This document shows, piece by piece, positions 37,141-52,671 of a stretch of 64,000 bases of DNA (position 1 is the first letter of the stretch; each line of letters starts with the position of its first letter). Source of the stretch: Diphasiastrum complanatum (lineage: Eukaryota > Streptophyta > Lycopodiopsida > Lycopodiales > Lycopodiaceae); NCBI GenBank assembly GCA_029204225.1, contig CM055094.1:64070714-64134713 (forward strand). Direction: 5' to 3'. The position numbers and the translations under genes are program-made. The notes beneath the pieces were generated by a model, which was not told the DNA's origin, searched no databases, and saw only the letters and a list, made by a program, of their open reading frames with translations.

Positions 37141-37400
37141 TATATATATCATAGTACCCTCTGGTACCGCTGGTATGGTACCGCCGGTACCATATCAGTG
37201 GTACCGCCGGTACGGTACCGCCCTGGGATCCGCGGTACCAGGGCGGTACCATTTTTAATATTTTTTTTTATTTTTTAACATATTTTTAGTAATTTTTTTT
37301 TGCATATTAACTACCAAAAAAGGACAAAAAAAAGTAAAAAGAGGGGGTTCTGGGTGTAAAAAAAGAGGGTACAGTACATGATGCAGGGGACCGTTGCAAT

Positions 37401-37628
37401 GGCACATGGGCACTGCGAGTGAGCAGACCGAGGGGCCAATGGGAGACCAACACAGGGGGGTAGCATCACATGGGGGCAAGTACAGAGGCACATGGGCATT
37501 GTGGGTGAGCAGACCATGGGCCCAATGGGAGACCAACACAGGGGGGAGCATCACATGGGGGCGGGTACGGAGGCACATGGAGGGATGATGGGGATCCACA
37601 TGGCCGATCAGGCTGTGGGGATAAATAG
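37401..37628 (+). promoter_or_regulatory. Tandem promoter repeats and TATA-like box before p121 (copy B)
   Basis: An 86-bp unit starting GGCACATGGG is tandemly duplicated (37401, 37487, with a partial third start at 37572). It is followed by ATAAATAG at about 37621, some 180 bp before the p121 ATG. Copy A has a single unit. The location suggests a promoter or transposase-binding array. Confidence 0.5.
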
Positions 37629-37800
37629 GCACTCACAATGCCATTGTGGTCGGCATTTTCAGAGGCTGTGAGAGGGCTAGTGATAGACAGTGAGAGAGCA
37701 AGCGAGAGCCGGTGACAGGCTGTGAGAGGCTGTTTGAGAGCCAGGGTGCTGTGAGAGGGTGTTCAAGGATCAGGGTGCTGTGAGGAGAAGGTCGATCGAG

Positions 37801-38166
37801 ATGGCTGAGCGAATACCACCGAAGCCCGAGGGCGAAGCCAGGAGAAAGCTTGAGGAAGATATCCGAAGGCACAACGAGAGGCATCGGAAGCAAGAGGCAG
37901 ATATCCGAGAGATGCTGCGACAGACTCGACAGAGAAATCCGGAACCGGAGCCACCCGCCCCCGCTGTGGATTCTGTCCCCGCTGTCGAGCTGGATCTGGA
38001 TGAGCAGATCGGAATGAATTTCACACGACGGCAGCTCATCATGGTCAGGGAAAGGGCGGCCAGACGTCGGGCTAACCAGGAGGCAGCTCGGGCTAACCGG
38101 GAGGCAGAGCGAGAGCGACAAAACAATGCACCAGACGAGGGCGAGGAGTCGGTGGAGGATCAGTGA
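37801..38166 (+). CDS. p121, small charged coiled-coil protein (copy B)
   Basis: The 121-codon frame starts MAERIPPKPEG and ends EGEESVEDQ. Residues about 10-45 (ARRKLEEDIRRHNERHRKQE) and 75-110 (RERAARRRANQEAARANREA) are strongly helical and charged, joined by a Pro/Glu-rich linker, so a coiled-coil or nucleic-acid-binding protein is likely. It points toward the transposase gene and ends about 520 bp from that gene's stop. An accessory role in transposition, as TnpA- or Myb-like partners have in CACTA and Harbinger elements, is my inference. I recognise no family. Confidence 0.65.
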   Translation: MAERIPPKPEGEARRKLEEDIRRHNERHRKQEADIREMLRQTRQRNPEPEPPAPAVDSVPAVELDLDEQIGMNFTRRQLIMVRERAARRRANQEAARANREAERERQNNAPDEGEESVEDQ

Positions 38167-38689
38167 GGGATGTTTAGAATAGATGAGGTCCACCCGTATG
38201 TGGCGGACTGTTGCTATGTAGTTTTCGGCAGTTTATGGTGCAGCAAATAACTAGATGGCTGCTTAAAAAAATGACAGTATATGTGATGTTATCCTGATAC
38301 AACGGTTGAATATATACATAGTTGTTTTTTGTGCAACGCGAGCTTGGTCATGTAAGATGCAATGTTTGTAATTTTTTTAAATGCAGATGTATTACATGTG
38401 TTTATTCAATGTCGTTTGGGGTGTAGGGGTGATTGCTGTGCTCATGATGTAGGTGCATCTATGTGAAGCTAGCATTCACTTCAAACGAAATTAAATGAAA
38501 ATAGGATTCACACACGCACATAGAATTCTTCAACATAAAATAAAGCATCACATGTACAGAGCGACATACGCACAATGTGCAGCAAATAATGTAGGCCAAA
38601 CACTGTATATAATGTGAAAAATCATCTGAGTACAATGGTAGACCGACTGCTAGAGACAAACTACTGAAACTAAAACAATAGAGCCACAA

Positions 38690-41600
38690 TCAATGCTCTG
38701 GCTCTGACTCAGACGAATGCTCTGGAGACAACTCAGGGCCCCGAGCTGACTCTCGCAGCCGATATCTCTGCCTGTCTGGAACTGGCATGGGCTGTGTATC
38801 CGAGGGGGAAGACTCGTCATCCTCATCCTCCCAATCAGCCTCCGCATCAGCCCCCAAGCAGGCCAAACCAACAACACCTGCTCCAACTGGCTGTGATACT
38901 GCACCTCTACCTGTACCTGGAGCCCTGCGTGGTCGTCCTCTCCTCCCTGGCAGTTTCTGTGCCTTGCCTTTCTTGTTCGGTGCACGCTTGGGCCTGCCTG
39001 GTCTCTTGCGGACAAGAGGAGCTGTCAATGCCTCGTCACCCCCATGCAAATCACCTGGCTGGCTAGGCTGGGCCCAAGCTGAGGCCGGCTGGGATAGGGA
39101 AGCAAAAGAGGGAACTCCCTGTGCAACTGAGCGAGGAGGATGAGCTCGTGGAGTGTGTGCCCGTGGGGCTGCTGCAGGTGGAGGAACTGGCTGTGCAGGA
39201 GGCGAGTACAGTGGCGATATGTACTGAAAGGGGCGCTGTGGTGGCCGGTACTGGTACATCCTGGGTGCTGCCAAAGGAGGAGGATGTGACGTGGGTGCTG
39301 CCACTGGAGGAGACACTGTGGATGTGGGCGCTGCAAGAGAAAACTTGGGCACAGATGGTGGCCTGCCATGGAGACCTGGTGCTGCAGAAGTGGACGGCGA
39401 TGGAGGGGATGCAGGCCTAAATGGCATCGGTGGCACTGGAGGAGCTGTGCGACGCACATACACCCTCTGAGGAGCTGGAGGAACTGTAGGCACCTCATGC
39501 GGCTGCTCTGGCTGGGACTCTGTGTGTGGCATGCTGGCAAGAGATGATGGGGGCGCCCTGACACTCGGCATCTGCAAGGCCTCTGAATCCAATGTGGCAA
39601 CCAAGTCGGCCAGCTGGGCATCCGAATACAAATGCTCTGGGCTCTGGGACTCATTCTGTGCACCAGCCTCTAAATCATCCTGTGCACCGACCTCTGAATC
39701 ATCCTGTGCACCAACCCCTGAATCAACCCAAGCCTCATCCCGTGCCTCATCATGTGCACCCTGTAGACCCTGCATGGCCTCCCAATCTGTGCAATGAAAG
39801 TCATCAGGTGCCTCCTCTGGTGTGCTGTCGTAGTAACGGCCATGACTCTGTGCTGCACGCATCCAAACATCTGCGGGACCAGCATCTAAACCACTCTGCC
39901 CTCTATCAAGAGCCTCCTCCATCATGTCGACATAGGTAGGTATGCCACTGCCCCCCCCTGTGTGCCCTGCCTGTCTGCCGGTATAACCTGTGCCATGTGT
40001 CCCACCTCTGCCACGTGATGCACCTGTGACCCCTGCCCGTGGCGTGTGCCCTGCACCTGTATAATCTGCCTCATCCCTCTCTGGTCTGGCAAACACAACC
40101 CGAATGGGCTCATCCTCATCATGCTCATCCTCTGACACTGGCTCATCTGCCTCAGACAATGGGGGCTCTCTGTGCTCAAGCCCAAGCTCTCTCTCTCTCA
40201 TCTCGGCAAGCTCCCTCTCTCTCTCTGCCATCAACTGTGTGCCCAGGTCATCTGCAGGCATGGGATGGGTGCTGTCCGTAGGCAAGTCAACCTGGCGCTC
40301 CAAATCAGATATCTTCGTCTGCAAGGTTTAAAATTTGCATGTCAGAGAGACAACTTTTTCAAGAAATGAAATCAACATACCAGGAGTCAACCAACATGCT
40401 ATGAAAGATTAGCTTATCACCTGCAATGCGCTCGTAATGGTCGGAAGCCTCCTGGCGAGACGTGCGTTGGTGCTACAGAACACCAACCGCTCCAACTGAC
40501 TCACTGACAACCGGTTTCTTCTCCTCGTGTGAATCAGTGCCCATGTGATCCAATTACGCTCACACACAGAGGCAGCACAGTCCTGTGGTGCGTGCATTGA
40601 AATACTTCAGCACATTGTGGCAAAGGTGAAACTTCAACGAAACACAAAAAATGGAGGATAAAATGAGATGCATACCTGAGAAAGGACACGCAGTGCAAGA
40701 CGCTGTATAGATGGGTATGTGCTACCGAACATGGTCCACCAGGTAATGGGTAGCTGCCTCCTCTCTGGATCCTGGGCAGCCGGGTGGCCGAATGTGCCCA
40801 TGCCGAAACGAAATGCAGCGAGCTCCTCCATGAGCCTGATAGGATCCAAACCTATGTGTGGACCCACCCTGTGAATGTACTGAAGCCAATCGGCCTCGAG
40901 CTCCCTGTCTGCGATCTGTGTCGGAGAGAGGAAGAGGGGATGCAGCATGTGTGCAACGCTGTGGATACTCCTGTGGAAGTAGTTCCATCGCGTCTCCCAT
41001 ATGAACTTCAGCTCTGTCATCCTGCAGGTGAGGGGCATGTGGTTTAGGGCATTACGAAAAAGCTTAACATTGACAGAAAAACAAACTAGCAAGTACTGAA
41101 AAGATAAAGGTCAATTGCAACACTGTACCGCTTACCTCTCTGGCTGCAAGATGGGCAGCTGCAGGAACTGTCCAATCCGGTCCATGAGCTCATACACCAG
41201 TCCAAGTGTCGACCCCTCGCTGTCAGCCATGCGGAGCACAATGTAGAGTGGTCGAAGCAGTCCTGACAATGTCTGTGCATCCCTCCAGAACTGGTCTCCC
41301 CTCACCGTGGAAGAAAAGTGCTCCCCATCCTCAGTGTGCGGAAATGTACTGGCACCCCAAAGATCACTGGCAACCATCTGTAGAAGCTGGGCCCTGCACC
41401 TGATCAAACGGTCGATGACCACCAAGTCGAATGCAAAGCGCGTGGGGGCTGGCTTACGGAGGTCCAGATGGCTAAACACCCGAAACATGGCAAGAACACG
41501 CCTCTTTCTGGTGACAAAAGTCACCAGGAAGAGGGCCTCCCGGACGATGGCTCTAACCCAGGGAAGTGCTCCAATGTCCCCCATCAAAAGGTCTATGCCG

Positions 41601-43008
41601 TGGGCTGCACAGGGGGTATGAACAATATGAGGGAACTCGGCCTCTAGCAGTACACCCATCTGAATGCAGTTCGTGGCATTGTCCGTCACCACCGTGACGA
41701 CATGCTGTGGGCCTACGGCTAGGATGGAAGACCTGATGACATCAAACATGAACTCTGCAGATATGACTCTCCCCCCCCTGCTGCAATCCACTGCCCTCAA
41801 AAACTGTGTGCCCATGCAGCTGGAGACCAGTATGTTGAGGATCGGCCTCCTCCTGACATCAGTCCAGCCATCGGACATGATGCTGCAACCGTAAGTGGCC
41901 CAGTGCCGACGCAGAGGCTCCATCTCTCTAGACAAGGACTCGACCCTATCCCTCAGCATGTGTGTGCGGACAACCTCTGAACTAGGGACTCTCCAGCTAG
42001 GGCTGACAGACTGTGCAAGGCGGAAGGCCCTTCTGAAGGGCTCAGAGTCGGTGATGGCAAAGGGCAGGTTCAGCTCGTAAACCAGACTGGCCACGGCCTG
42101 TGTGGCCTCTCTGTCCATGTGCGGCTGATGCGCGCGCGAATGGTCTGCTGCACGAGGGCTCTCCCTGGTGGACGACGGGTGGTGGACCTCCAGCACGGTG
42201 CACCAACCGTGACGGGAATGGACGATGACGCGACAGGCTGGGCGCTGGTGGATGCATCGGCTGTAGACGTGGAATGGGGAGAGTGGGATGCACTGGCAGG
42301 GATGGGTGCAGCAGCATAGGTGGGGTGCACTGGTGGAGGGGCAACATCTGGCATGGGGTACGAAAACTGCTGGCTGAGGAGGTCATCCGGATGGGAAGGG
42401 AAGGAAGAAGGGATCTCTTCCACATCCTCGAAGGCCCGCCCAGTACCATCCTGGGCCTGCTCGGGTGGCGGAGAGTCCATGAGAAAGTCGTAGACTGGTG
42501 GAGTGCGAGCAACAGTGGGTGGTGGTGGAACCGCAGTGGCAACTGTCGGACGCGATGGGACGGGATCCACCGGAATCTGAGCAGATGGGGGTGCATGAGG
42601 CAGAGCTGTCTGAGGGGCAAAGGGACCAGAGGAGGATGCACTCCCTCTCCTCGTGCGTGCCAGCCAAGCAGGCAGCAACTCTGGGTTAGTCACATAAGGA
42701 GCGGTGCAAAATCGGAGAACGCCCTCCGAAATGGTGTTCTCCCCTGCCACGAGCCGCGGCCCGTAGGTGTCCAGTAGTCGCTGCCTGTCGGGGACGGTCA
42801 TGCTGCCACAAGGGGCAGCATTCAAGGTGGCACCATTTTTGGCGCGTGCACCGAGCAGATGGCCTTTAAGGCGAGTGAGGGATGCAGCAAACTCGACGAG
42901 ACAGTATCGGCAGCGCACGATCTTCTGACCGGTCTTGTTGGCCTTGTCGGCAACCCGCCTGACAATGTCTACCTCGTCCCACAGACCGGAAAGGTCGGAT
43001 TGCACCAT
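38690..43008 (-). CDS. hAT-type transposase with long AT-hook extension
   Basis: On the minus strand the ATG at 43008 starts a BED-type finger (CRYCLVEFAASLTRLKGHL). A Pro-rich linker follows, then a change of frame between about 42196 and 42070 (mini-intron or frameshift). The DUF659 core has MSDGWTD, VVTDNATN and TPCAAHGIDL. Introns with GT-AG borders lie at 41135-41022, 40675-40583 and 40420-40319, all phase-consistent. The hATC domain reads SVCERNWITWALIHTRRRNRL. The last exon (40318-38690) adds 542 residues of acidic, Gly- and Pro-rich sequence. It contains KRPGRPKRAPNKK and GRRGRPRRAPG, both AT-hook-like. At about 1,300 residues it is far longer than usual hAT transposases. Confidence 0.7.
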
Positions 43009-43377
43009 TGCAGATGAAATGAGGGATGGATTGCTGGAAAAAAAACAGCAGGGTTCACTGTTGGAGAGACGCTGAAAATGGGCGAATGCAGGGCAAAGGA
43101 AATCAGATGCAAGGCAGGGCGTTGCGTGGGCGATGGGCGACGCAAGGAATCAAAGGCAGGCAAGAAAAACCAGCAGCGATGGCAGGGCGGAGAGGGCTCA
43201 AAAAAATTTCAGAGGAAATGCGAGGGGGGCGGGTAGGTTTAGGTAAAAAAAAATTAAAAAAAATATTAAATAATAAATATATTATTATATTGTGGTACCG
43301 CGGTACCATCATGGTACCGCGGTACCAGTATGGTCCCGCGGTACCGGGATCCGCGGTACCCAGTACCGCGGGACCTA

Positions 43378-43379
<2 letters not shown>

Positions 43380-43424
<45 letters not shown>
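43380..43424. repeat. (AT)n tract at the right end of the hAT element
   Basis: About 45 bp of pure alternating AT follow CTATG directly. Similar tracts separate elements D, A, C and B (34196-34228, 36459-36474, 37141-37149). Confidence 0.9.
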
Positions 43425-43425
<1 letters not shown>

Positions 43426-46400
43426 TACACCTATCCAATTGAAGGCATTGGATCTATACCCCTCATTCTTCCCAATGGAGAAGAAAAGTACATTCAAAAT
43501 GTACTTTATGTTCCTAAGATTAAGAAAAATCTCATTTCGGTCTCTACAATCATGAATCAAGGATTGATTGTAGAATTTAAAGAAGAAATGTCTGATAAAA
43601 GACCCAAAGAGATCACTTTTAATTGGTTGCTTCGGGAACATTGCGAGGAGGTTTGTTTTTGTTGGATATTTATGAACCTAAAGCTTTGACATCGTTTGGT
43701 CTTGTTGCTACTAATTCACATGCATTGGAGTTGGCTAAACTATGGCATGCGAGGTACGAGCACCTCAATTTTGGAAGTTTGAATATGTTGAAGAAATTCA
43801 ACGTGGTGGAAGGCATTCCAAATATGGAGCATCCCGAAGGACATGTATGCGAAGGATGCATACTTGGTAAGTTTCAACGGAAGCCTTTTCCTATTGATGG
43901 GACTATCAAAGTTGGTGATAAGTTTGCCTTAATTCATAGTGATGTATGTGGTCCAATGAGGACCGAATCCATTGGTAAATGCAAGTATTACGTTACTTTT
44001 ATTGATGATTTTTCAAGGTTTACATAGATTTTTCCTATGAAGGCAAAATCTGAAGTTTTTCAACGCTTCAAAGATTTTCTAGCTATGATAGAAAATCAAT
44101 TTGGGAATACTTTGAAGATACTACGTACCGACCGAGGAGGGGAATACATTAAAAGTACGTTCGGCACGTTTCTTCAAAGCAACGGCATTCTACATCAAAT
44201 GACTACACCTTACACACCGCAACAAAATGGTGTTGCCGAGAGGAAAAATCGTACAATCATGGAGATGGCTCGTTGCATGCTTAAGTCAAAGGGCGTTCCC
44301 CACAAGTTTTGGGCTGAAGCGGTTATTACGGCGGCATACATTAGTAATCGGTGTCCGACTAAAGCCTTGAAGATTTTGACTCCTTATGAAGTTTGGTATG
44401 GTAAGAAGCCATCGGTTTCTCACTTTCGCACTTTTGGTTGCAGGGCTTATGCGTTTATTCCCGATAAGCTAAGATCCAAACTAGATGATAAAGGAGTAAA
44501 ATGCATTTTTATGGGCTATAGTAGTGAAAGTAAAGGCTATAGATTGTTTAATGTGGATACTAACAAAATCATAATGAGTCATGATGTTTATTTTGATGAG
44601 AAGAACTCCTATGATCTTGTGCCCATTCATGTCATGAAAGGGGACATCCCCCAAGATGACTATGTTGAAGTGTTTCTAGATTTGGTATCACCATCTAATG
44701 TTGAAGAGGAGGGACTGCCATCATCCGCTAATGGACAGCCCACTGGTTCTTCAAGCGAACAGCCCATAATTCATCAAGAGGAGCAGATTTATGAAGAGGA
44801 ACGGCCTGTTGAAAACTTTGGACAACATAGTCCAATTTTAGAGCACTTTGGACATCAAATTGTTGACAGTTCAGATCACTTTGGACAGCAAAGTGTTGAT
44901 CGAAGGAAGGCTGTTGGACAGCCTAAACTACTCCCTAAATGGCTGTTGCGAACTTTGCAGGACAACAAAGTAAACCACTTCTATGAAGGGAAGACTCGTG
45001 CCTTATCTAATTCAGTAGAATTTGCTGATTTTTTTGATTTTGCTCTTACATCTATTGAGGATAGTGCAATAGAACCTGTTTTTTATGACAGGCCAGAGGA
45101 GTAAAATGTTGGGAGGACGCGATGAAAGAGAAGTATGACTCACTCATAAAGAACCAAACATGGGTTCTTGTTGATCTTCCACATGAAAAGAAAGCAATTG
45201 GTTGTAAATGGGTTTATAAGATCAAGTACAAGTCCGATGGTACTGTTGAAAGGTACAAGGCAAGACTTGTTGCCAAAGGTTATGCGCAAAAGGAGGGCAT
45301 TGATTATGAGGAAACTTTTGCACCTACCGCACGAATAACTACCATAAGGATAGTCACTGCTTTGGCTGCCCATCATGGTTGGCGTATGCACCAACTTGAC
45401 ATAAAGACAACCTTCCTCAATGGTGATCTTAATGAGGAAGTTTACCTTCAGCAACCTGCTGGTTTTTTGGTTGCAGGTCTAGAAGACAAAGTGTGTCTTC
45501 TCAAGAAGGCTCTCTATGGACTAAAACAAACCCCAAGGATGTGGTATCAAAAGATACACATACTTTTGTGATCGTGGGTTTTCTAACAGTCCTAGTGAAT
45601 CTACACTTTATGTCATGCATATATTTGAGTTTATCATCATCATTTTGCTATATGTTGATGATATTATCATTACAGGTAGTAATGAACAATATATTGCAGC
45701 CTTAAAATCTGATCTTGCTTCAGTTTATGATACATCAGATTTAGGCCAATTGCTGGTCTTGAGTTTTTGCAAGGAAAGGCTGGAATCTTCATTACCCAAC
45801 AGCGGTACATTAAGCAGATTTTGAAGCGTTTCAAAATAGAAGATTGCAAGCCGGTTGCTACACCAATTGAGACGGGCCTGAAGTTAAGTAATCAAAGTGG
45901 TGGTGAACCATTTGATGCTACACTATATTGTCAAGCGGTTGGAAGTCATATTTACTTATGCAACTCAAGACCGGACATATCTTATAGTGTTTCCCTCATG
46001 AGTCAATTCATGCATGCTCCGTTGACATCACATTGGAAAGCATTGAAGAGGATCCTTCGATATCTTCAAGGAAGTAAAACACTTGGTCTATTTTATCCTT
46101 CTAGTGATGATGCATGTTTGGCTGGTTTTTGTGACTCGGATTAGGGTGGAGATCAAGACACTAGACGCTCTACTAGTGGTCATTGATTTTTCATTGGAAA
46201 TTCTGCAGTTTCTTGGTTAAGCAAGAAGCAGCCCACCGTTGCTACATCCTCAAGTGAAGCAGAATATAGAGCTTTTTTTTTTCAGCCACTATGGAGTGTA
46301 TATGGCTGAGACAATTACTTGTCGATATGAAGCATGGCCAGCCCTCAGCTACTCTCCTATTTACGGATAGTCAAAGTGCTATTGCCATTGCACGAAATCC

Positions 46401-46645
46401 AGTATTTCATGCAAGAACAAAGCATATCGAGATCCACTATCACTTTGTTCGGGAGAAGCTTCATAATGGCGACATCACGCTTGAATATTGTCCCACGAAG
46501 GATAATATTGCAGATGTGTTCACTAAGGCATTGCCTAGAGTTCGAATTAAAGCTCTTTGTGAAGCTTTAAATTTAAAGCAACATGCTGATTTTCTTACTT
46601 AGTGAATACATGTCATTTCTACATGTCATTTTCATTTAAGGAGGG
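43426..46645 (+). pseudogene. pol: Copia protease end-integrase-RT-RNase H, 5' truncated
   Basis: The sequence begins abruptly after the AT tract inside the protease region (VLYVPKIKKNLISVSTI). Pre-integrase has CEGCILGKFQRKPF. Integrase has HSDVCGP, FIDDFSRF, then a stop at 44026, DRGGEY and NGVAERKN with its Glu intact. One open segment of 355 codons (44037-45104) covers integrase to linker. RT (45122-45700) has [22 protein letters not shown] and YVDDIIITG in two frames. RNase H continues to 46602 with NPVFHARTKHIEI. Three or more frame breaks and the lost 5' half make it dead. Confidence 0.85.
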
Positions 46646-47116
46646 TGTTAGAATAATAAATGTAAATGATGTAGAAGCTATAGGTTACTATGACCCAAAA
46701 GGTCGAGATCTGTGTAACCATGGTCATTTATATTTTAGGCCCAAGTTAGTATGAAACTAACTTGTAGGGACTCGTGGTCCACTAGGGGCCTATACATGTG
46801 AATTCAGTACCTAACTTGTTATTTGGGGTACTTAATTATTTTATGTAACTTATGGTAGCTAGATAGCCATTAGTCAAGTTATTGGACAGCCAACAGTCAT
46901 GAAGGTAGATAGCCATCTTGGACTACTTATATGTAGCCATTCATTTGTATGAGACACACTTTTGTTAAGCAATCTACTGTTCATATTGGCTGTCCACAAG
47001 TTTCTACAAGAGGGTCATCTAACCATCTCTCTCTTCTCTTTGAGAATACTTTAAAATCAGCACCGGAATGTGTCGAAACCACACATTAGATGGATGTAGG
47101 AACTCACCCTCCTACA
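46646..47116 (+). repeat. Copia 3' LTR (plus strand)
   Basis: It starts TGTTAGAATAATAAATG after the purine tract AAGGAGGG and ends TCCTACA. A related LTR in inverted orientation lies at 47808-48262. The shared block around GACCCAAAAGGTCGAGA makes the relation clear. Confidence 0.8.
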
Positions 47117-48262
47117 AGCCTTGTGTGCTGAAAATTTCAGCCTGAAATTGCATTACAAACTCAAAAACCAGCAAGCAAAGAATCAGGTTAGCCTCCAACA
47201 AAGCTTTTTTTGGAACCCTTCTTTCTTGCCAAAAAGTGTGAACAATACACACACGGATAGGGCTGTTGCAACACCCTACAAATGGTAATATGCTGTCCAA
47301 TTTTCAGCCTCGGAATGTGATTGGATCATCACCAAAAAATTAGCGCCTTCTTCCACGCCTGGAAACAAGCAAAAAGAAGCGGATCTTCACTTTGTAAAAT
47401 CAGCAAGGGTGCTTTCAGCCAAATCAGAAGAATAGAAATTGCTTGTAGATGGGCGCCCTCCTGCAAAGGAGCAAATCTGAAAAATAGGGCAGTAGCGGAC
47501 CAACGGAAGTAGGATAAACCTACACGGATGTGGGCGACCTAAAAGAAGCCCCGAAGAAGATAATTAATGGCGCCTTCCTGCAACCTGGAAAAAGTCAGCC
47601 AAGAACAACCTGATTTTTGGGCGCCCAAAATCCTGTTATCTTCTTTGATGTGTGGCGCCCTCCTGCAAAACAGAAAAGAGTCAAAAAATGGATCTTCACT
47701 CCAAAAAATCAGCAAAGGTGCTGAATTTTTGTGATCCCTAAGTGAAGCCGATCTCTTTTGATAGGGCGCCCTAAATCAAGCATAGAAGATCCATGGCTCT
47801 GATACCATGTAGGAAATCAAAGTGCCAAGATCCTTCTAACATTCAATCTCCATATACAAGAAGAAGAAAAAGAGGAAGAAGAAGAAGAGGGAGAGGGTTA
47901 GGCGTCCTCAAGGAGAGAGAAAGTAGTAGCAATGCTTGAAAGGGAATGAATTACAAATGAACAAAGAGTACATATAAATAGGCCTTCCAAGGGCCTAGAC
48001 TCGTCCAAACTCTAAGTTCTAGAACCTTCCAAGACCCACTACTAATTATAGGGCACCCCCAAAAGTCAAGATAGGGTCCCTTAACATAATTAGACTTTAC
48101 TTGGACCCACGAATTACTACTGGACCAAAATTGGGTCCAACTCAACTAAAATTGACTTAACATGGTCTAAATAATAAACCTAACCCATGGTTACACAAGT
48201 CTCGACCTTTTGGGTCAAAGTAACCCATGAGAAACTATCATTATCATTTATTACTTCTAACA
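47117..48262 (-). mobile_element. Copia 5' LTR, primer site and leader (minus strand)
   Basis: The LTR occupies 47808-48262 (TGTTAGAAG to CCTACA on the minus strand). The primer-binding site TGGTATCAGAGCC is the complement of 47807-47795. The non-coding leader runs down to 47117, where it meets the end of the plus-strand LTR. The leader has repeated GGCGCCCTCCTGCAAA-like blocks near 47449, 47570 and 47653. No gag remains. Confidence 0.75.
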
Positions 48263-48922
48263 ATTGGATGGTGATATGTTGCACTCATGGTGGTCATACA
48301 TATGCACTAAAGGGACACGAAGATAAAAGCAAGACATTGAGAAGTCATTGGAAGCAGGTTCATATGAAAAGGATCGACATACGAAGGAATTCTACATCAT
48401 CATACGAAGGAAGTTCTATATCGAGAAATGAAGACATTGAGATTAGAGGTGATCGTGGTTTCTACCTCAGAATTGAGGATCTTCATTACATGGGACATGC
48501 ATACTTGTCCCATGCATAGTTCTTGTTATTAACAATGTAAACATTAAGGGGGAATGTTAGAGTTAATGTTCACATTGTTACCCTAATGTTGTCATCTAGG
48601 ATTAAATAGAATTATTGGGACATGCCTACGTGCTAATTCTAGGGGCCTTTACCTATATTTAGTAAAGTGAAGTTAGACTTTAGTTAGACTCAAGTTCGAG
48701 ATTCTAGTGCCTGATTTGGAGCACAAATTATGCTATAAATAGGTGCTGGGTGCTTTTACCTTATATAGAGACATCAATTAGGTGATTGTTTTAAGGTTGC
48801 TTTTAGATTGCTTTTGCGACCTCAAGCTATCTCCAAGATAGTCAAACCTATGGAATCATTAAGAAACTGATTAAAGTTGCATATTGATTAGGACTTTTGT
48901 TAGCAGTACAGTTATATGCTAC
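48263..48922 (+). mobile_element. Copia 3' terminus: end sequence, purine tract and LTR
   Basis: The purine tract TTAAGGGGGAA at 48544-48554 precedes TGTTAGAGTTAATG, a typical copia LTR start at 48555. The LTR probably ends near GCTACA at about 48922. The 290 bases before it carry short open sequence (48187-48519) without clear RNase H motifs. No partner LTR is in the window. Confidence 0.5.

Positions 48923-52671
<3,749 letters not shown>

Larger units (their letters stand above)
37150..43379. mobile_element. hAT-like DNA transposon with two convergent genes (copy B)
   Basis: The ends read CATAGTACCC and GGGACCTATG, with subterminal arrays of GGTACCGC palindromes at both ends (37163-37250, 43297-43376). 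The flanks are ATATATAT on both sides. The plus strand encodes p121 and the minus strand a spliced transposase with BED, DUF659 and hATC domains, so the element is of the hAT superfamily. One frame change in the transposase leaves doubt about present activity. It lies in intron 2 of the zinc-finger/GDH gene. Confidence 0.8.

Noticed and set aside
37759-37800. A longer p121 starting at 37759 (34749 in copy A)
   Set aside because: The codon at both positions is GTG. The ATG at 37801 and 34791 is conserved in both copies.
38787-39939. Several plus-strand open frames within the hAT element
   Set aside because: They are antisense shadows of the long, GC-rich last transposase exon, with no domain and no splice or promoter context.
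42042-42641. A 199-codon His/Pro-rich frame on the minus strand of the hAT element
   Set aside because: It overlaps the BED-domain frame in another phase. It may bridge the frame change near 42.1 kb, but it has no motif of its own, so I did not call it a gene.
43423-43641. Reverse-strand 72-codon frame beside the AT tract
   Set aside because: The plus strand here encodes copia protease sequence. The reverse frame is its shadow.
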